A stretch of DNA of 32,995 nucleotides from Planctomycetales bacterium (GTDB lineage Bacteria > Planctomycetota > Planctomycetia > Pirellulales > Lacipirellulaceae), in contig JAGQOW010000047.1 of NCBI GenBank assembly GCA_020427155.1, positions 1 through 32,995 on the forward strand, written 5' to 3'. Numbering within the stretch: the first letter of the stretch is position 1; every line of letters starts with the position of its first letter. Position numbers and translations under genes: made by a program. Positions 6,604 to 14,995 of the stretch are shown here, piece after piece. The notes below the pieces were generated by a model. That model did no database searches, was not told where the DNA came from, and saw only the letters and a list, made by a program, of their open reading frames with translations.

Positions 6604-6907
6604 AAAAAGAGCTTCTCCTCGGCGTAAAGCCGAATGAACTGGACTATTGGACTCGATTTCGGCGGGAAAGTAACAGAAGGCAGCAGGCTGAGCCATACGG
6701 AAACGGCCCTGCCACGACCGCTGCCGCGGCGAACTTAGCCCACCCACTGCTGATCTTTATTCGGGGGGAGATAGGGGAGATAAGCTTGCTATAATCAACC
6801 GGGTGGTCTGGGATGAAACGGCAGCACCGTGCCAAAATGCTAGCAATTGGCTGGTAGCGGTCGGCAATCTGTTCTTGAAGCTCGAACAACTTCGAAAGGT
6901 AATTCCT
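6604..6907. other. Divergent promoter region between secreted SPOR-like gene and sppA
   Basis: These 304 bp separate two divergent genes. Beyond the sppA promoter (6788-6795) and the Shine-Dalgarno sequences of both genes I see no further structure or reading frame worth calling. Confidence 0.6.
6788..6795 (+). promoter_or_regulatory. Extended -10 promoter for sppA
   Basis: The bases before and at 6790-6795 read tgc-tataat, a perfect sigma-70 -10 box (TATAAT) preceded by the TG element. No good -35 is seen 17 bp upstream, as is usual for extended -10 promoters. Transcription would start near 6802, giving a leader of about 105 bases before the sppA ATG. Confidence 0.6.
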
Positions 6908-8806
6908 ATGAAGCTGATGATCCCTTTAGCGACGGCCTTCACACTGCTCCTGTGTCCTGTGCACCGAACATCGTTGGCAGATGATGCCGTGGAGACCCTT
7001 GAGGTCTCTGACGAGCAGGCTGCTGTCGATGAGGCTGACGCTGATGAGTCTGGCGCGGACGAGTCGGACGCAAAAGAAGCAGAGGTTCCTGCAGAGGATG
7101 AGGCGGTCGAGTACAAGCGAGTTCGTATGGCTCATATCGCGATTGAAGGTGAGTTGCCCGAGTCGCCGGGGCAGATGACGTTGTTTGGAGATCTGGGAGT
7201 TGATCTGCGCAAAACGATTGCCCGTCTGGATAAGGCGGCCGAAGACGAGCAGATCGACGGGGTCCTGCTAGAGATTGGCATGCCGATGGTTGCTCGCGGG
7301 AAGACAAACGAGCTGCGAGCAGCGATTGGCCGAGTGAAAGCCAGTGGCAAGAAAGTGTACGCCTTGCTCGAATCTGCCACAGGGTCTCAGTACCTGCTTG
7401 CCAGCGCGTGCGATGAAATCGTCATGCCCGAGCCAGGAGTTGTGCTCGTGCCAGGCGTCTACGCCGAGTTTTCTTATCTCAAGGAGATGCTCAATAAGGT
7501 TGGGATCGAAGCCGACATGATGCACGTCGGCGACTCGAAGGGAGCTGCCGAATCGTTGATGCGCAACGACATGAGTGAGCCGGTGAAGCAGAATCTCACA
7601 GCGATGATCGACGACGTTTACGACCAGTTGGTGACCACGATTGCCGGTGATCGCGAGCTGAAGATAGATGAAGTCGAAGCGATCATCGACCGTGGCCTAT
7701 TGACGGTAACTCAAGCGCATGCAGAGCACTTGATCGACCGAGTGGCTTACCCCGACCAGTTCCGCGCTCAGCTTCAAGAAGAATATGAAGCAGACGAACT
7801 GGTCTACGTGATTAATTACGGCAAAAAGAAGGTCGATACCGATTTTTCGGGTCCGATGGGGATGATCAAACTGTTCAAGACCATCATTGGCGGCGGCAGT
7901 CAAAGCGACGGCGACAATGGTCCCACGATTGCGATCGTCTATGCGGTGGGGCCGATCAGCTCGGGCAAGAATCAGGCCAGCCCGCTGGGCGGTCAAACGA
8001 TGGGTTCAGAAACGATCGTCAAGGCGCTTCAACAAGCCGGGGACAATGAGGATGTCAAAGCGATCGTCTTGAGAATTGACAGCCCTGGCGGTTCGGCGCT
8101 GGCTAGCGATCTGATTTGGCGCGCTACTCAGACGATCGACAAGCCGATTGTCGCCAGCATGGGAGATGTGGCAGCCAGCGGGGGTTATTACATCGCGATG
8201 GGGGCTGATCGCATCTTGGCCGAGCCGGGGACGATTACCGGCTCGATTGGGGTCGTCGGCGGAAAGCTGACTTGGGGAGGTCTCTACGAGAAGATCGGCG
8301 TTTCGTCCGAAGTGATCAGTCGCGGCAAGAACAGCGGCATTTTCTCGATGACTGAGAAGTTCAGCGATACCCAGCGAGAGGCGATCGTGGCGATGATGGA
8401 AGACATCTATCGCCAGTTTACGACCAAGGCAGCCGCAGGGCGCGACCTGCCCTTGGAAGAGCTCGAAGCATTGGCCGGCGGACAAGTCTACACCGGGCGC
8501 GATGCCAAACGTAACGGCCTGATTGACGAACTCGGCACGCTCCAGGATGCAATTCGCGTGGCCAAAGAGTTGGCCGACCTCGATCCTGAGGAAAAGGCCA
8601 CACTAGAAATCCTGCCGGAACCCGAGAATCCGTTTGAGTCGCTCTTCGGGACGGATTTCGAAGCAGAACGCGAAGCTCGGGTGCTTGGCGGTATGGCACA
8701 GCTCGTGCCGGAACTGTCCGAGCCGTTGCGTCGCGCAGTGCAATGGCGGCGAGCGATGAGCGAACCGGTTTCGCTGATCATGCCCTTCTGGATCGAGATC
8801 AAGTAG
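6908..8806 (+). CDS. sppA: Signal peptide peptidase SppA, 67K type
   Basis: From the ATG at 6908 the protein has 632 residues and starts with a signal peptide (MKLMIPLATAFTLLLCPVHRTSLA). It has the tandem SppA architecture: the N-terminal domain carries the catalytic-Lys segment HVGDSKGAAES (Lys211), and the C-terminal domain carries LRIDSPGGSALA and the nucleophile segment DVAASGGYYIA (Ser424). Spacing and positions agree closely with the Lys/Ser dyad of E. coli SppA (209 and 409). The enzyme degrades cleaved signal peptides in the membrane. A linker of about 40 residues rich in Asp, Glu and Ala follows the signal peptide, which is longer than usual. A Shine-Dalgarno-like gaaagg precedes the start. 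The 3' end faces serS with a 9-bp gap. Confidence 0.95.
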   Translation: MKLMIPLATAFTLLLCPVHRTSLADDAVETLEVSDEQAAVDEADADESGADESDAKEAEVPAEDEAVEYKRVRMAHIAIEGELPESPGQMTLFGDLGVDLRKTIARLDKAAEDEQIDGVLLEIGMPMVARGKTNELRAAIGRVKASGKKVYALLESATGSQYLLASACDEIVMPEPGVVLVPGVYAEFSYLKEMLNKVGIEADMMHVGDSKGAAESLMRNDMSEPVKQNLTAMIDDVYDQLVTTIAGDRELKIDEVEAIIDRGLLTVTQAHAEHLIDRVAYPDQFRAQLQEEYEADELVYVINYGKKKVDTDFSGPMGMIKLFKTIIGGGSQSDGDNGPTIAIVYAVGPISSGKNQASPLGGQTMGSETIVKALQQAGDNEDVKAIVLRIDSPGGSALASDLIWRATQTIDKPIVASMGDVAASGGYYIAMGADRILAEPGTITGSIGVVGGKLTWGGLYEKIGVSSEVISRGKNSGIFSMTEKFSDTQREAIVAMMEDIYRQFTTKAAAGRDLPLEELEALAGGQVYTGRDAKRNGLIDELGTLQDAIRVAKELADLDPEEKATLEILPEPENPFESLFGTDFEAEREARVLGGMAQLVPELSEPLRRAVQWRRAMSEPVSLIMPFWIEIK

Positions 8807-8815
8807 AGTCGCAGG

Positions 8816-10102
8816 CTAGTCGGCTGCTGCCCCGATCCGGTCTTTCCCGATCCATTTGCGCAGGGCTTCGGGAACAAGGATGGTGCCGTCGGGTTGTTGG
8901 CAGTTTTCGAGAATCGCAATGAGCATTCGGCTGATGGCGATCGCAGTACCGTTGAGGGTATGAACAAAGGAAGTACCTTTTTCTCCTTTGACCTTGTAGC
9001 GGATATCGAGCCGACGGGCTTGGTAATCGGTGCAATTGCTGGTGCTCGTAACTTCTCCGAATTCGCCGCTTGATCCCCGACCGGGCATCCAGGCTTCCAG
9101 ATCGAACTTGCGATAGGCCGGCCCGCCCAGGTCGCCCGTGGCGGTGTCGATCACGCGGTAAGGAATCCCCAGGCCGTCGAAGATCTGGCATTCCAGGTCG
9201 CAAAAATAATTGTGCATGTCTTCACTCTGGTCGGGCAGGGTGAAAGCGAACATCTCGACCTTGGTGAATTGATGGACACGATAGAGTCCGCGTGAAGCGC
9301 GCCCCGCGGCCCCGGCTTCGGTTCTGAAACAGTGGCTGATACCGCAGAGCTTGAGGGGCAGCGCTTCTGCCTCGAGGACTTGTCCTGAATAGAGCCCTCC
9401 CAGAGTGATTTCGGCGGTAGCGACCAGGTTGAGATCCTGGTTCTCGATGCTATAGATTTGGGTTTCTGGACCACGAGGGATAAAGCCGATGCCTTGCAGA
9501 ATTTCGCTACGTGCCACGTCAGGCGTGATGGTTGGGACGAAGCCTTCGGAGACCAGCAGTTCCATGGCATATTGCTGAAGCGCTAGCTCGAGCAGTACAG
9601 CCTCGTTCTTGAGAAAGTAGAATCCGTTACCAGCAATGCGGGCCCCCCCCTCGAAGTCGATCAGGTCGTGCTGCAGGGCCAACTCGACATGATCTTGCAC
9701 CGGGAAACCAATTGCCTTGATTTCGGTGGCTCCGCGGCGCAGCTCTCGGCTGCAGTCTTCTGCTCCGACGGGTACGTCCGGGTGCGTCAGATTGGGCATA
9801 CTGCGGTAGATTGCTCCCGCTTCGGCGGCGATGCGATCGAGCTGACCCTGCTGGGCATCTTTTTCTTCTCTCAGCCGACGTCCTTCTTCTTTGCGCTGTT
9901 CACGTTCGGCGTCGTCTTTGGCTTTGCCGATCGATTTGCTGACGAGATTCGCTTGCCGCGAAAGTTCTTCGATGCTTTGCTGAATCTGCCGAGCCTCGGT
10001 TTCGAGAGCGACATAGCGGTCCACATCGACCTTGACTCCACGATTAGTGCAGTTTTTTTGAACCAGTGCGGCGTGATCGATAATGAAGCGTTTGTCCAAC
10101 AT
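8816..10102 (-). CDS. serS: Seryl-tRNA synthetase
   Basis: The 428-residue protein starts at the ATG at 10102 (MLDKRFIIDH), the usual SerRS N-terminus. It has the long antiparallel coiled-coil arm that grips tRNA-Ser (residues about 25-100, rich in Glu, Lys, Arg and Gln), then class II motif 2 (FRTEAGAAGRASRGLYRVHQ) and motif 3 around HTLNGTAIAISRMLIAILE, with the Ser-site region EVTSTSNCTDYQARRLDIRY. It charges tRNA-Ser with serine in the cytoplasm. It starts 19 bp after the stop of the M20 dipeptidase gene, so the two are probably one operon. An in-frame start further upstream (10180) would overlap the previous gene and lacks family similarity. Confidence 0.97.
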   Translation of the reverse strand: MLDKRFIIDHAALVQKNCTNRGVKVDVDRYVALETEARQIQQSIEELSRQANLVSKSIGKAKDDAEREQRKEEGRRLREEKDAQQGQLDRIAAEAGAIYRSMPNLTHPDVPVGAEDCSRELRRGATEIKAIGFPVQDHVELALQHDLIDFEGGARIAGNGFYFLKNEAVLLELALQQYAMELLVSEGFVPTITPDVARSEILQGIGFIPRGPETQIYSIENQDLNLVATAEITLGGLYSGQVLEAEALPLKLCGISHCFRTEAGAAGRASRGLYRVHQFTKVEMFAFTLPDQSEDMHNYFCDLECQIFDGLGIPYRVIDTATGDLGGPAYRKFDLEAWMPGRGSSGEFGEVTSTSNCTDYQARRLDIRYKVKGEKGTSFVHTLNGTAIAISRMLIAILENCQQPDGTILVPEALRKWIGKDRIGAAAD

Positions 10103-10121
10103 GTTGAAGACCCTACGGTTG

Positions 10122-11510
10122 CTACTCGTGACACACTGCCGCCAGCCGATCCCAGAGGGCAGCGCTAGCGGCAATACCACGATGGAAGTCGGCTAACGAG
10201 AATTTCTCGTTGGGGCTATGCAAGTTGTCGTCGTTTTGGCCCCAACCTAACAGCAAGACATCGGCGCCCAATCGCCGGGCGAAGGTGCTGACGATTGGGA
10301 TCGAACCGCCCTCGCGAATAAAGACGGGCCGACGGCCGAAGCCTTGCTCGATCGCCTCGGCAGCCGCTTGCAGGTAAACACTCTCTAGCGGAAAGACAAT
10401 GCCGGGAGCACGATGCGACTCGATCAACTCCATTCGGATGCCTGGGGGCAGCAATCGCTGTAGCATCTCGCGCAGGCTGGCCGTGATTGCATCGGGGTCC
10501 TGGTCGGGCACCAATCGAAAACTGAATTTTGCCGCGGCTTTGCCAGGCAGCACCGTCTTTTCGCCTTCGCCCTGGTAGCCGCCCCAAATACCGTTGACGT
10601 CGAACGAAGGACGCCCCCAGCGGCGTTCTAAAGTCGTGAAGCCTGACTCGCCAGTGAGTCCTTCGACATCCAAATCGCGTTGAAAAGCTGCTTCGTCGAA
10701 AGGCAGGGCGCGAAATTCGGCTTGCTCTTGTTCGCTGAGCGGTGCTACGTCGTCGTAAAAACCGGGAACTTGAATGCGACCTGTTTCGTCAATCAGGGCT
10801 GCCAGGATTCTGTTCAGGGCGTTGACCGGGTTGGTTACTGCTCCGCCAAACACGCCAGAATGCAAATCGCGATTGGGACCAGTAAGCCGAATCTCATAGT
10901 AGGCGATACCGCGCAGGCCGTAGGTAATGGCCGGTACGCCGCGAGCAAACTGACTGGTATCGCTGACAACGACACAATCGCAGGCAAGCTTGTCGGCATT
11001 TCCAGAGAGGAAGTTCTCAAGATGTTCACTGCCTACTTCCTCTTCTCCTTCGATGAGGAACTTAACTTGAAGCGGCAATTGTTTTCCGGTCGCGAGCCAG
11101 GATTCGACGCTTTTGACATGCGTGAGCATCTGGCCCTTGTCGTCGGTCGCGCCGCGGGCGTAGAGATTGCCGTCGCGAACGGTTGGCTCGAAGGGGGGGC
11201 TGATCCACAGGTCTAGCGGGTCGGGCGGCTGGACGTCGTAGTGGCCATAGACGAGTGCAACCGGAGCATCAGGCACCGGCGGCGACTCGGCATAGACGAT
11301 CGGGTGTCCAGCCGTTTGGATGAGTTCGGTTTTCAATCCAAGCTTGCCAAAGTGTTCGACAAGCCAATCGGCCGCTTTGCGGATATCGTTTCGAAACTTC
11401 GGATCAGCGCTGACACTGGGAATCCGCAACAGCTCGGCAAGATCGGCCTCGAAGCGATCTTGGCTTTGTTCAGCAAATTCGAGAACTTGGTCTAGGCAGG
11501 AAAATGTCAC
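10122..11510 (-). CDS. M20 family dipeptidase
   Basis: This 462-residue protein carries all metal and catalytic motifs of the M20 metallopeptidases: GHYDVQP (His ligand and catalytic Asp), YARGATDDKGQ (bridging Asp), IEGEEEVGS (catalytic Glu and ligand Glu), VVSDT (Asp ligand), and the C-terminal DDNLHSPNEKF (His ligand). A dimerisation (lid) domain is inserted between about residues 200 and 320. It matches the dipeptidase/CNDP-like subgroup that hydrolyses dipeptides with two zinc or manganese ions in the cytoplasm. The start is GTG at 11510; no Shine-Dalgarno is clear and no internal ATG precedes the first conserved block. It is followed by serS. Confidence 0.94.
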   Translation of the reverse strand: MTFSCLDQVLEFAEQSQDRFEADLAELLRIPSVSADPKFRNDIRKAADWLVEHFGKLGLKTELIQTAGHPIVYAESPPVPDAPVALVYGHYDVQPPDPLDLWISPPFEPTVRDGNLYARGATDDKGQMLTHVKSVESWLATGKQLPLQVKFLIEGEEEVGSEHLENFLSGNADKLACDCVVVSDTSQFARGVPAITYGLRGIAYYEIRLTGPNRDLHSGVFGGAVTNPVNALNRILAALIDETGRIQVPGFYDDVAPLSEQEQAEFRALPFDEAAFQRDLDVEGLTGESGFTTLERRWGRPSFDVNGIWGGYQGEGEKTVLPGKAAAKFSFRLVPDQDPDAITASLREMLQRLLPPGIRMELIESHRAPGIVFPLESVYLQAAAEAIEQGFGRRPVFIREGGSIPIVSTFARRLGADVLLLGWGQNDDNLHSPNEKFSLADFHRGIAASAALWDRLAAVCHE

Positions 11511-11620
11511 GGCGGTACACGAGGATAACGAAGGCGGGACTTAGGCATAGGGCGTAGCAGAAACCAACTCCTCCTGTCGAGGAACTCAGCAAGGAGTTTC
11601 CTTCTGCCGGGGGCGTCTAA

Positions 11621-11626
11621 TATAAT
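11621..11626 (+). promoter_or_regulatory. Likely -10 box for clpS
   Basis: TATAAT lies 67 bp before the clpS ATG. The -35 region (ttcctt near 11598) is weak. Transcription would start near 11633. The same AT-rich spot could also serve the divergent dipeptidase gene on the other strand. Confidence 0.45.
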
Positions 11627-11692
11627 GCCCTGCTCAAGATTACACCACCTGGGAACCCGGGGGGACACGGCAATAGTGGAGACAAGGATCGG

Positions 11693-12037
11693 ATGACCGA
11701 ATTTCAAGACCAAGGCGGTGTCGCCACGGTAGTGCCTAAGAAAGAACGGCAAATGGAGCGAGAAGGACGCAGGCAGCCTCGCTACAATGTTTTGCTGTGG
11801 GACAGCGATGATCATACGTTCGAATACGTCGAAAGAATGCTCCGCGAACTGTTTGGGCACGAGCAGGAGCAATGCCGTAAGATCGCCGAGGGTGTTGACA
11901 AGGACGGCCGAGCCGTAGTGCTGACCACGACCAAGGAACATGCCGAACTGAAGCGAGACCAGATTCACGCCTACGGCAAAAGCCATCTGGAAGCGAGCAA
12001 GGGTTCGATGTGGAGCACGATCGAAGCGGTCGAGTGA
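11693..12037 (+). CDS. clpS: ClpS-type Clp protease adaptor
   Basis: The 114-residue protein has a disordered N-terminus of about 30 residues and then the ClpS core: YNVLLWDSDDHTFEYVERMLRELFG, with the D-D-x-T loop that in ClpS lines the pocket for N-degron residues, and GVDKDGRAVVLTTTKEHAELKRDQIHAYG, which forms the ClpA/ClpC-contacting strands and helix. ClpS delivers proteins with bulky N-terminal residues to Clp proteases. The pocket reads DSDDHT rather than the E. coli NDDYT, a variant I associate with planctomycetes; whether it changes specificity is unknown. A Shine-Dalgarno-like aagga lies a few bases before the ATG. No clp gene is nearby. Confidence 0.88.
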   Translation: MTEFQDQGGVATVVPKKERQMEREGRRQPRYNVLLWDSDDHTFEYVERMLRELFGHEQEQCRKIAEGVDKDGRAVVLTTTKEHAELKRDQIHAYGKSHLEASKGSMWSTIEAVE

Positions 12038-12300
12038 GGGGAAGGGGAGAAGCGGGCAGCTGATGAGGAAAGATGAGGATCTCATTCAGCGTACTAAGGA
12101 GCTTGCATTGAGTGTGATTCTTCTCTACGGCAAACTGCCTGCAACAACGCACGCGTAGGTTCTAGGCAAACAGAGATGGCGTTCACGAATCCCGGTTGCA
12201 GCCCTTGACCTTCCAACTCTCCTCTTCAGGAGCCGCGTAGAGATCAATGCGAAGTCTGGTGTCGTAAATGAAGAACTCCATGAAACCCGATTGATTCAGA

Positions 12301-13581
12301 ATGAAACTAAGAACAGTAACACTCGGCTGCAAGGTCAACCAATACGAGACCGAGTACCTGCGCGAGGGCTTGCTTGGGATCGGATATCAGGATGCTACGG
12401 AAGGAGTAGCCGCTGATCTTTGCATCGTGAACACATGCACGGTAACCTCTGAAGGGGATTCGAAGAGTCGGCAGGTGGTTCGTCGACTTGCGCGGGAAAA
12501 TCCGGCAAGCAAGATTGTAGTCATGGGGTGTTACGCGACGCGTGCACCCGAGGAAGTTGCTCAGCTGCCCAACGTCACCGAGGTGCTCACCGACAAACGG
12601 GAGTTGCCAGACCTGTTGGGGCGGTTCGGGGTGACCGACGTACCAACGGGCATTTCTGGTTTTGGGCGGCGGCATCGGGCTTATGTGAAGGTGCAAGACG
12701 GTTGCCTGTTGCGCTGCAGTTTCTGCATTATTCCTCATGTACGGCCACAGCTCACGAGCCGTCCCCTCACGCATATTCTGGAAGAAGTGCGCCGGCTAGT
12801 CGACAACGGCTATCGCGAGGTGGTGCTCACAGGCATCCATTTGGGCCACTACGGCGTGGATTGGAATCGCAATCTGCCAAAGGCCGAGTGGACGCGGTTG
12901 TCGCACTTGGTCAAGGCAATTGCCGAGTTGCCAGGCGATTTTCGCGTGCGGCTTTCGAGCATCGAGGCGACCGAAGTTACCCGCGAGTTGATAAGCGTGA
13001 TGCAAGATTATGGCGAAAAAGTTTGCCCTCATTTGCACATTTCGATGCAAAGCGGCAGCGACAGCGTGCTCCGACGAATGCGGCGTCGTTGGGGGAGCCG
13101 TCGGTTTGTCGATCGTTGCGAACTACTCAAGGAATCACTCGACCGACCGGCGATCACGACAGATGTTATTGTCGGTTTTCCTGGCGAGACCGAAGCTGAG
13201 TTTACCGAGACGTGCGATGTTGCGCGCCAGGTGGGTTTTTCGAAGATCCACATTTTTCCGTTTAGTGCCCGCCGCGGAACTCCGGCGGCCGACTTGCCGG
13301 ATCAGCTGCCCAAGAAAGTGAAACAGCAACGCGGACACGAGTTGGCCCGGGTCGAGGCCGGTTTACGCGAGGCCTATTTCGCGAGACTACTGGGCAAGCG
13401 GTTGCGCGTGTTGGTTGAGTCGCCTCTGAACGGACAACCTGGCCAGTTCATTGGTACTTCGTGTCGGTACGCACCTGTGGAGGTCTCCGAGCAGAGAGCT
13501 AGAAGCGGAGAATTCGTCGGGGTAGTGGCTGACAAGATCAGTAACGGGCATCTCATCGCAAACTTGCGCATCACAAGTTAG
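12301..13581 (+). CDS. mtaB: tRNA t6A37 methylthiotransferase MtaB (radical SAM)
   Basis: This 426-residue protein starts with TLGCKVNQYETE, the signature that separates MtaB from MiaB and RimO. Two further Cys of the first iron-sulfur cluster appear in IVNTCTVT and VMGCYAT, and the radical SAM cluster motif CLLRCSFC (CxxxCxxC) follows. The downstream HLHISMQSGSDSVLRRMRR and TDVIVGFPGETEAEF are typical. A TRAM-like C-terminal part (GKRLRVLVES...) completes it. The enzyme converts t6A37 to ms2t6A37 in tRNAs reading ANN codons. No strong Shine-Dalgarno is seen before the ATG. The 3' end overlaps the convergent phosphohexomutase gene by 11 bp. Confidence 0.95.
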   Translation: MKLRTVTLGCKVNQYETEYLREGLLGIGYQDATEGVAADLCIVNTCTVTSEGDSKSRQVVRRLARENPASKIVVMGCYATRAPEEVAQLPNVTEVLTDKRELPDLLGRFGVTDVPTGISGFGRRHRAYVKVQDGCLLRCSFCIIPHVRPQLTSRPLTHILEEVRRLVDNGYREVVLTGIHLGHYGVDWNRNLPKAEWTRLSHLVKAIAELPGDFRVRLSSIEATEVTRELISVMQDYGEKVCPHLHISMQSGSDSVLRRMRRRWGSRRFVDRCELLKESLDRPAITTDVIVGFPGETEAEFTETCDVARQVGFSKIHIFPFSARRGTPAADLPDQLPKKVKQQRGHELARVEAGLREAYFARLLGKRLRVLVESPLNGQPGQFIGTSCRYAPVEVSEQRARSGEFVGVVADKISNGHLIANLRITS

Positions 13582-14914
13582 TTAATGCCCGTGAAGCTTC
13601 CGATCCCAACTCGGCTGCCTCCGTCTCGGTTGGAGCTTCGGCCACCACTCGCACGATAGGCTCGGTGTTGCTTGCGCGGATGAGCAGCCATTTGTTGGGC
13701 CAATCGAGTCGCAGGCCGTCGAGACGATCGGGCGCAGCATCTGCGAAGTGGTTTTCCAACGCGTCCAGAGCGCTGGCGACTTTTTCTGCGGGGAGATCGA
13801 TCTTTGATTTGTGGATTGCGTAGCTGGGTAGCTCGGCGGCGAGCGCGCTGATCGGTTGCTCGCGCGAGGCCATTGCATCGAGCAACAGGGCCATGCCGAC
13901 GAAACTATCGCGGACCAATCCGACGCGCGGATCAATGGCGCCGCCGTTGCCCTCGCCGCCGATGATCGCCTGCTCGGCAAGCATCAGATCGACGACGTTG
14001 GCTTCTCCAACGGCAGAGCGAAAGAACGGTACGCCATACTTCTCGGCCAGATCCTGCGTCATGCGGCTGGTCGAGCAATTGGTAACCACCGGGCCGGGCG
14101 TACTGCGCAACACATGGTCGACGCACATGGCGAGCGTGTACTCCTCGCCCAAGTAGCGCCCTCGTTCATCAATGATTGCCAGTCGATCGGCATCAGGGTC
14201 TTGGCAGAATCCGATGTCCGCTTCAGATTCCCGAATAAGGGGAAGTACCACTTCTAGGTTCTCGGCAGTAGGCTCGGGCGGATGACCAAAATGCCCGTCG
14301 GGCTCGGCGCCCAGAACGGTAACCTGGCAGCCCAGTTCTTCCAGCAGCGGGACGCCCAACACGCTCCCCGAGCCATTGTTGGCATCTAGCAAGACGCGAA
14401 AGCGGCGTTGCTTGATCCGCTCGATATCACAGATGCTGGCAATCATCGCCAGATGAGCAATGGTGGTATCTTCGATGGGACGAAGTTCGCCCAGCCGATC
14501 AAATGGCATCCAGTACGGCGACTGTTCGTGATAACGGTCAATAACCAGCTGGCCAGGGGCGGTAGGAATCACTCGGCCGGTCCGATCAAAGAGTTTCAGG
14601 CCGTTGTATTCGGGGGGATTGTGACTGGCCGAAATCTGGATGCCCCCCACAGCGCCATGATGTCGAACCAGTACGCCGGTGGTCGGAGTAGCGGCGATGC
14701 CACCATCAAGGCATCGGCGACCCATTGCCATCAATGCCGATTGCACGGCTCTAGCCAGCATCGGGCCGGTATGCCGCCCATCGCGTGTGACCACGACCGG
14801 CCCTGCCGGCAAAGTGGCTGCATAGGCCGCAACGTATCGAATGGCAACTTCAGGTGTAAGCGAGTCTCCCACGACGCCGCGCAAACCCGAAACGCTGATG
14901 ATTAGCTTGCTCAT
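13571..14914 (-). CDS. glmM: Phosphohexomutase, GlmM (phosphoglucosamine mutase) type
   Basis: From the ATG at 14914 (MSKLIISVSGLRG) the protein has 447 residues with the four alpha-D-phosphohexomutase landmarks: the phosphoserine loop QISASHNPPEYNG, the metal loop DPDADRLA, the sugar-binding loop GGEGNGG, and the phosphate-binding loop RASNTEPIVRV. The GEGNGG loop, rather than GEMSGH, and the general pattern favour GlmM or a close archaeal-type phosphomannomutase; I prefer GlmM, which makes glucosamine-1-phosphate for UDP-GlcNAc, but phosphomannomutase cannot be excluded. A longer start at 14932 would add six residues before the conserved N-terminus. It is divergent from apbE across 81 bp. 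Confidence 0.88.
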   Translation of the reverse strand: MSKLIISVSGLRGVVGDSLTPEVAIRYVAAYAATLPAGPVVVTRDGRHTGPMLARAVQSALMAMGRRCLDGGIAATPTTGVLVRHHGAVGGIQISASHNPPEYNGLKLFDRTGRVIPTAPGQLVIDRYHEQSPYWMPFDRLGELRPIEDTTIAHLAMIASICDIERIKQRRFRVLLDANNGSGSVLGVPLLEELGCQVTVLGAEPDGHFGHPPEPTAENLEVVLPLIRESEADIGFCQDPDADRLAIIDERGRYLGEEYTLAMCVDHVLRSTPGPVVTNCSTSRMTQDLAEKYGVPFFRSAVGEANVVDLMLAEQAIIGGEGNGGAIDPRVGLVRDSFVGMALLLDAMASREQPISALAAELPSYAIHKSKIDLPAEKVASALDALENHFADAAPDRLDGLRLDWPNKWLLIRASNTEPIVRVVAEAPTETEAAELGSEASRALTNL

Positions 14915-14983
14915 GACCGCAAATCGTAGCAAGAAAGCGTCCTGGGCAACACCTCACGTCTGCCGAGAGCAGCTCGCGAGGTC

Positions 14984-14989
14984 TATACT
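14984..14989 (+). promoter_or_regulatory. Possible -10 box placing apbE on a leaderless or very short-leader mRNA
   Basis: TATACT (one mismatch from TATAAT) is followed by six bases (acggag) and then the apbE ATG at 14996. The -35 region is poor. If used, transcription would start at about the ATG itself; the ggag would then not be in the mRNA. Confidence 0.35.
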
Positions 14990-14995
14990 ACGGAG

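Noticed and set aside
12038..12300. tRNA or small RNA between clpS and mtaB
   Set aside because: No cloverleaf, hairpin with T-run, or promoter pair could be seen in these 263 bp.
13571..14914. Calling this gene phosphomannomutase (manB)
   Set aside because: Motifs cannot settle it, but the GEGNGG sugar loop and general pattern fit GlmM at least as well; kept as GlmM type with the alternative noted.
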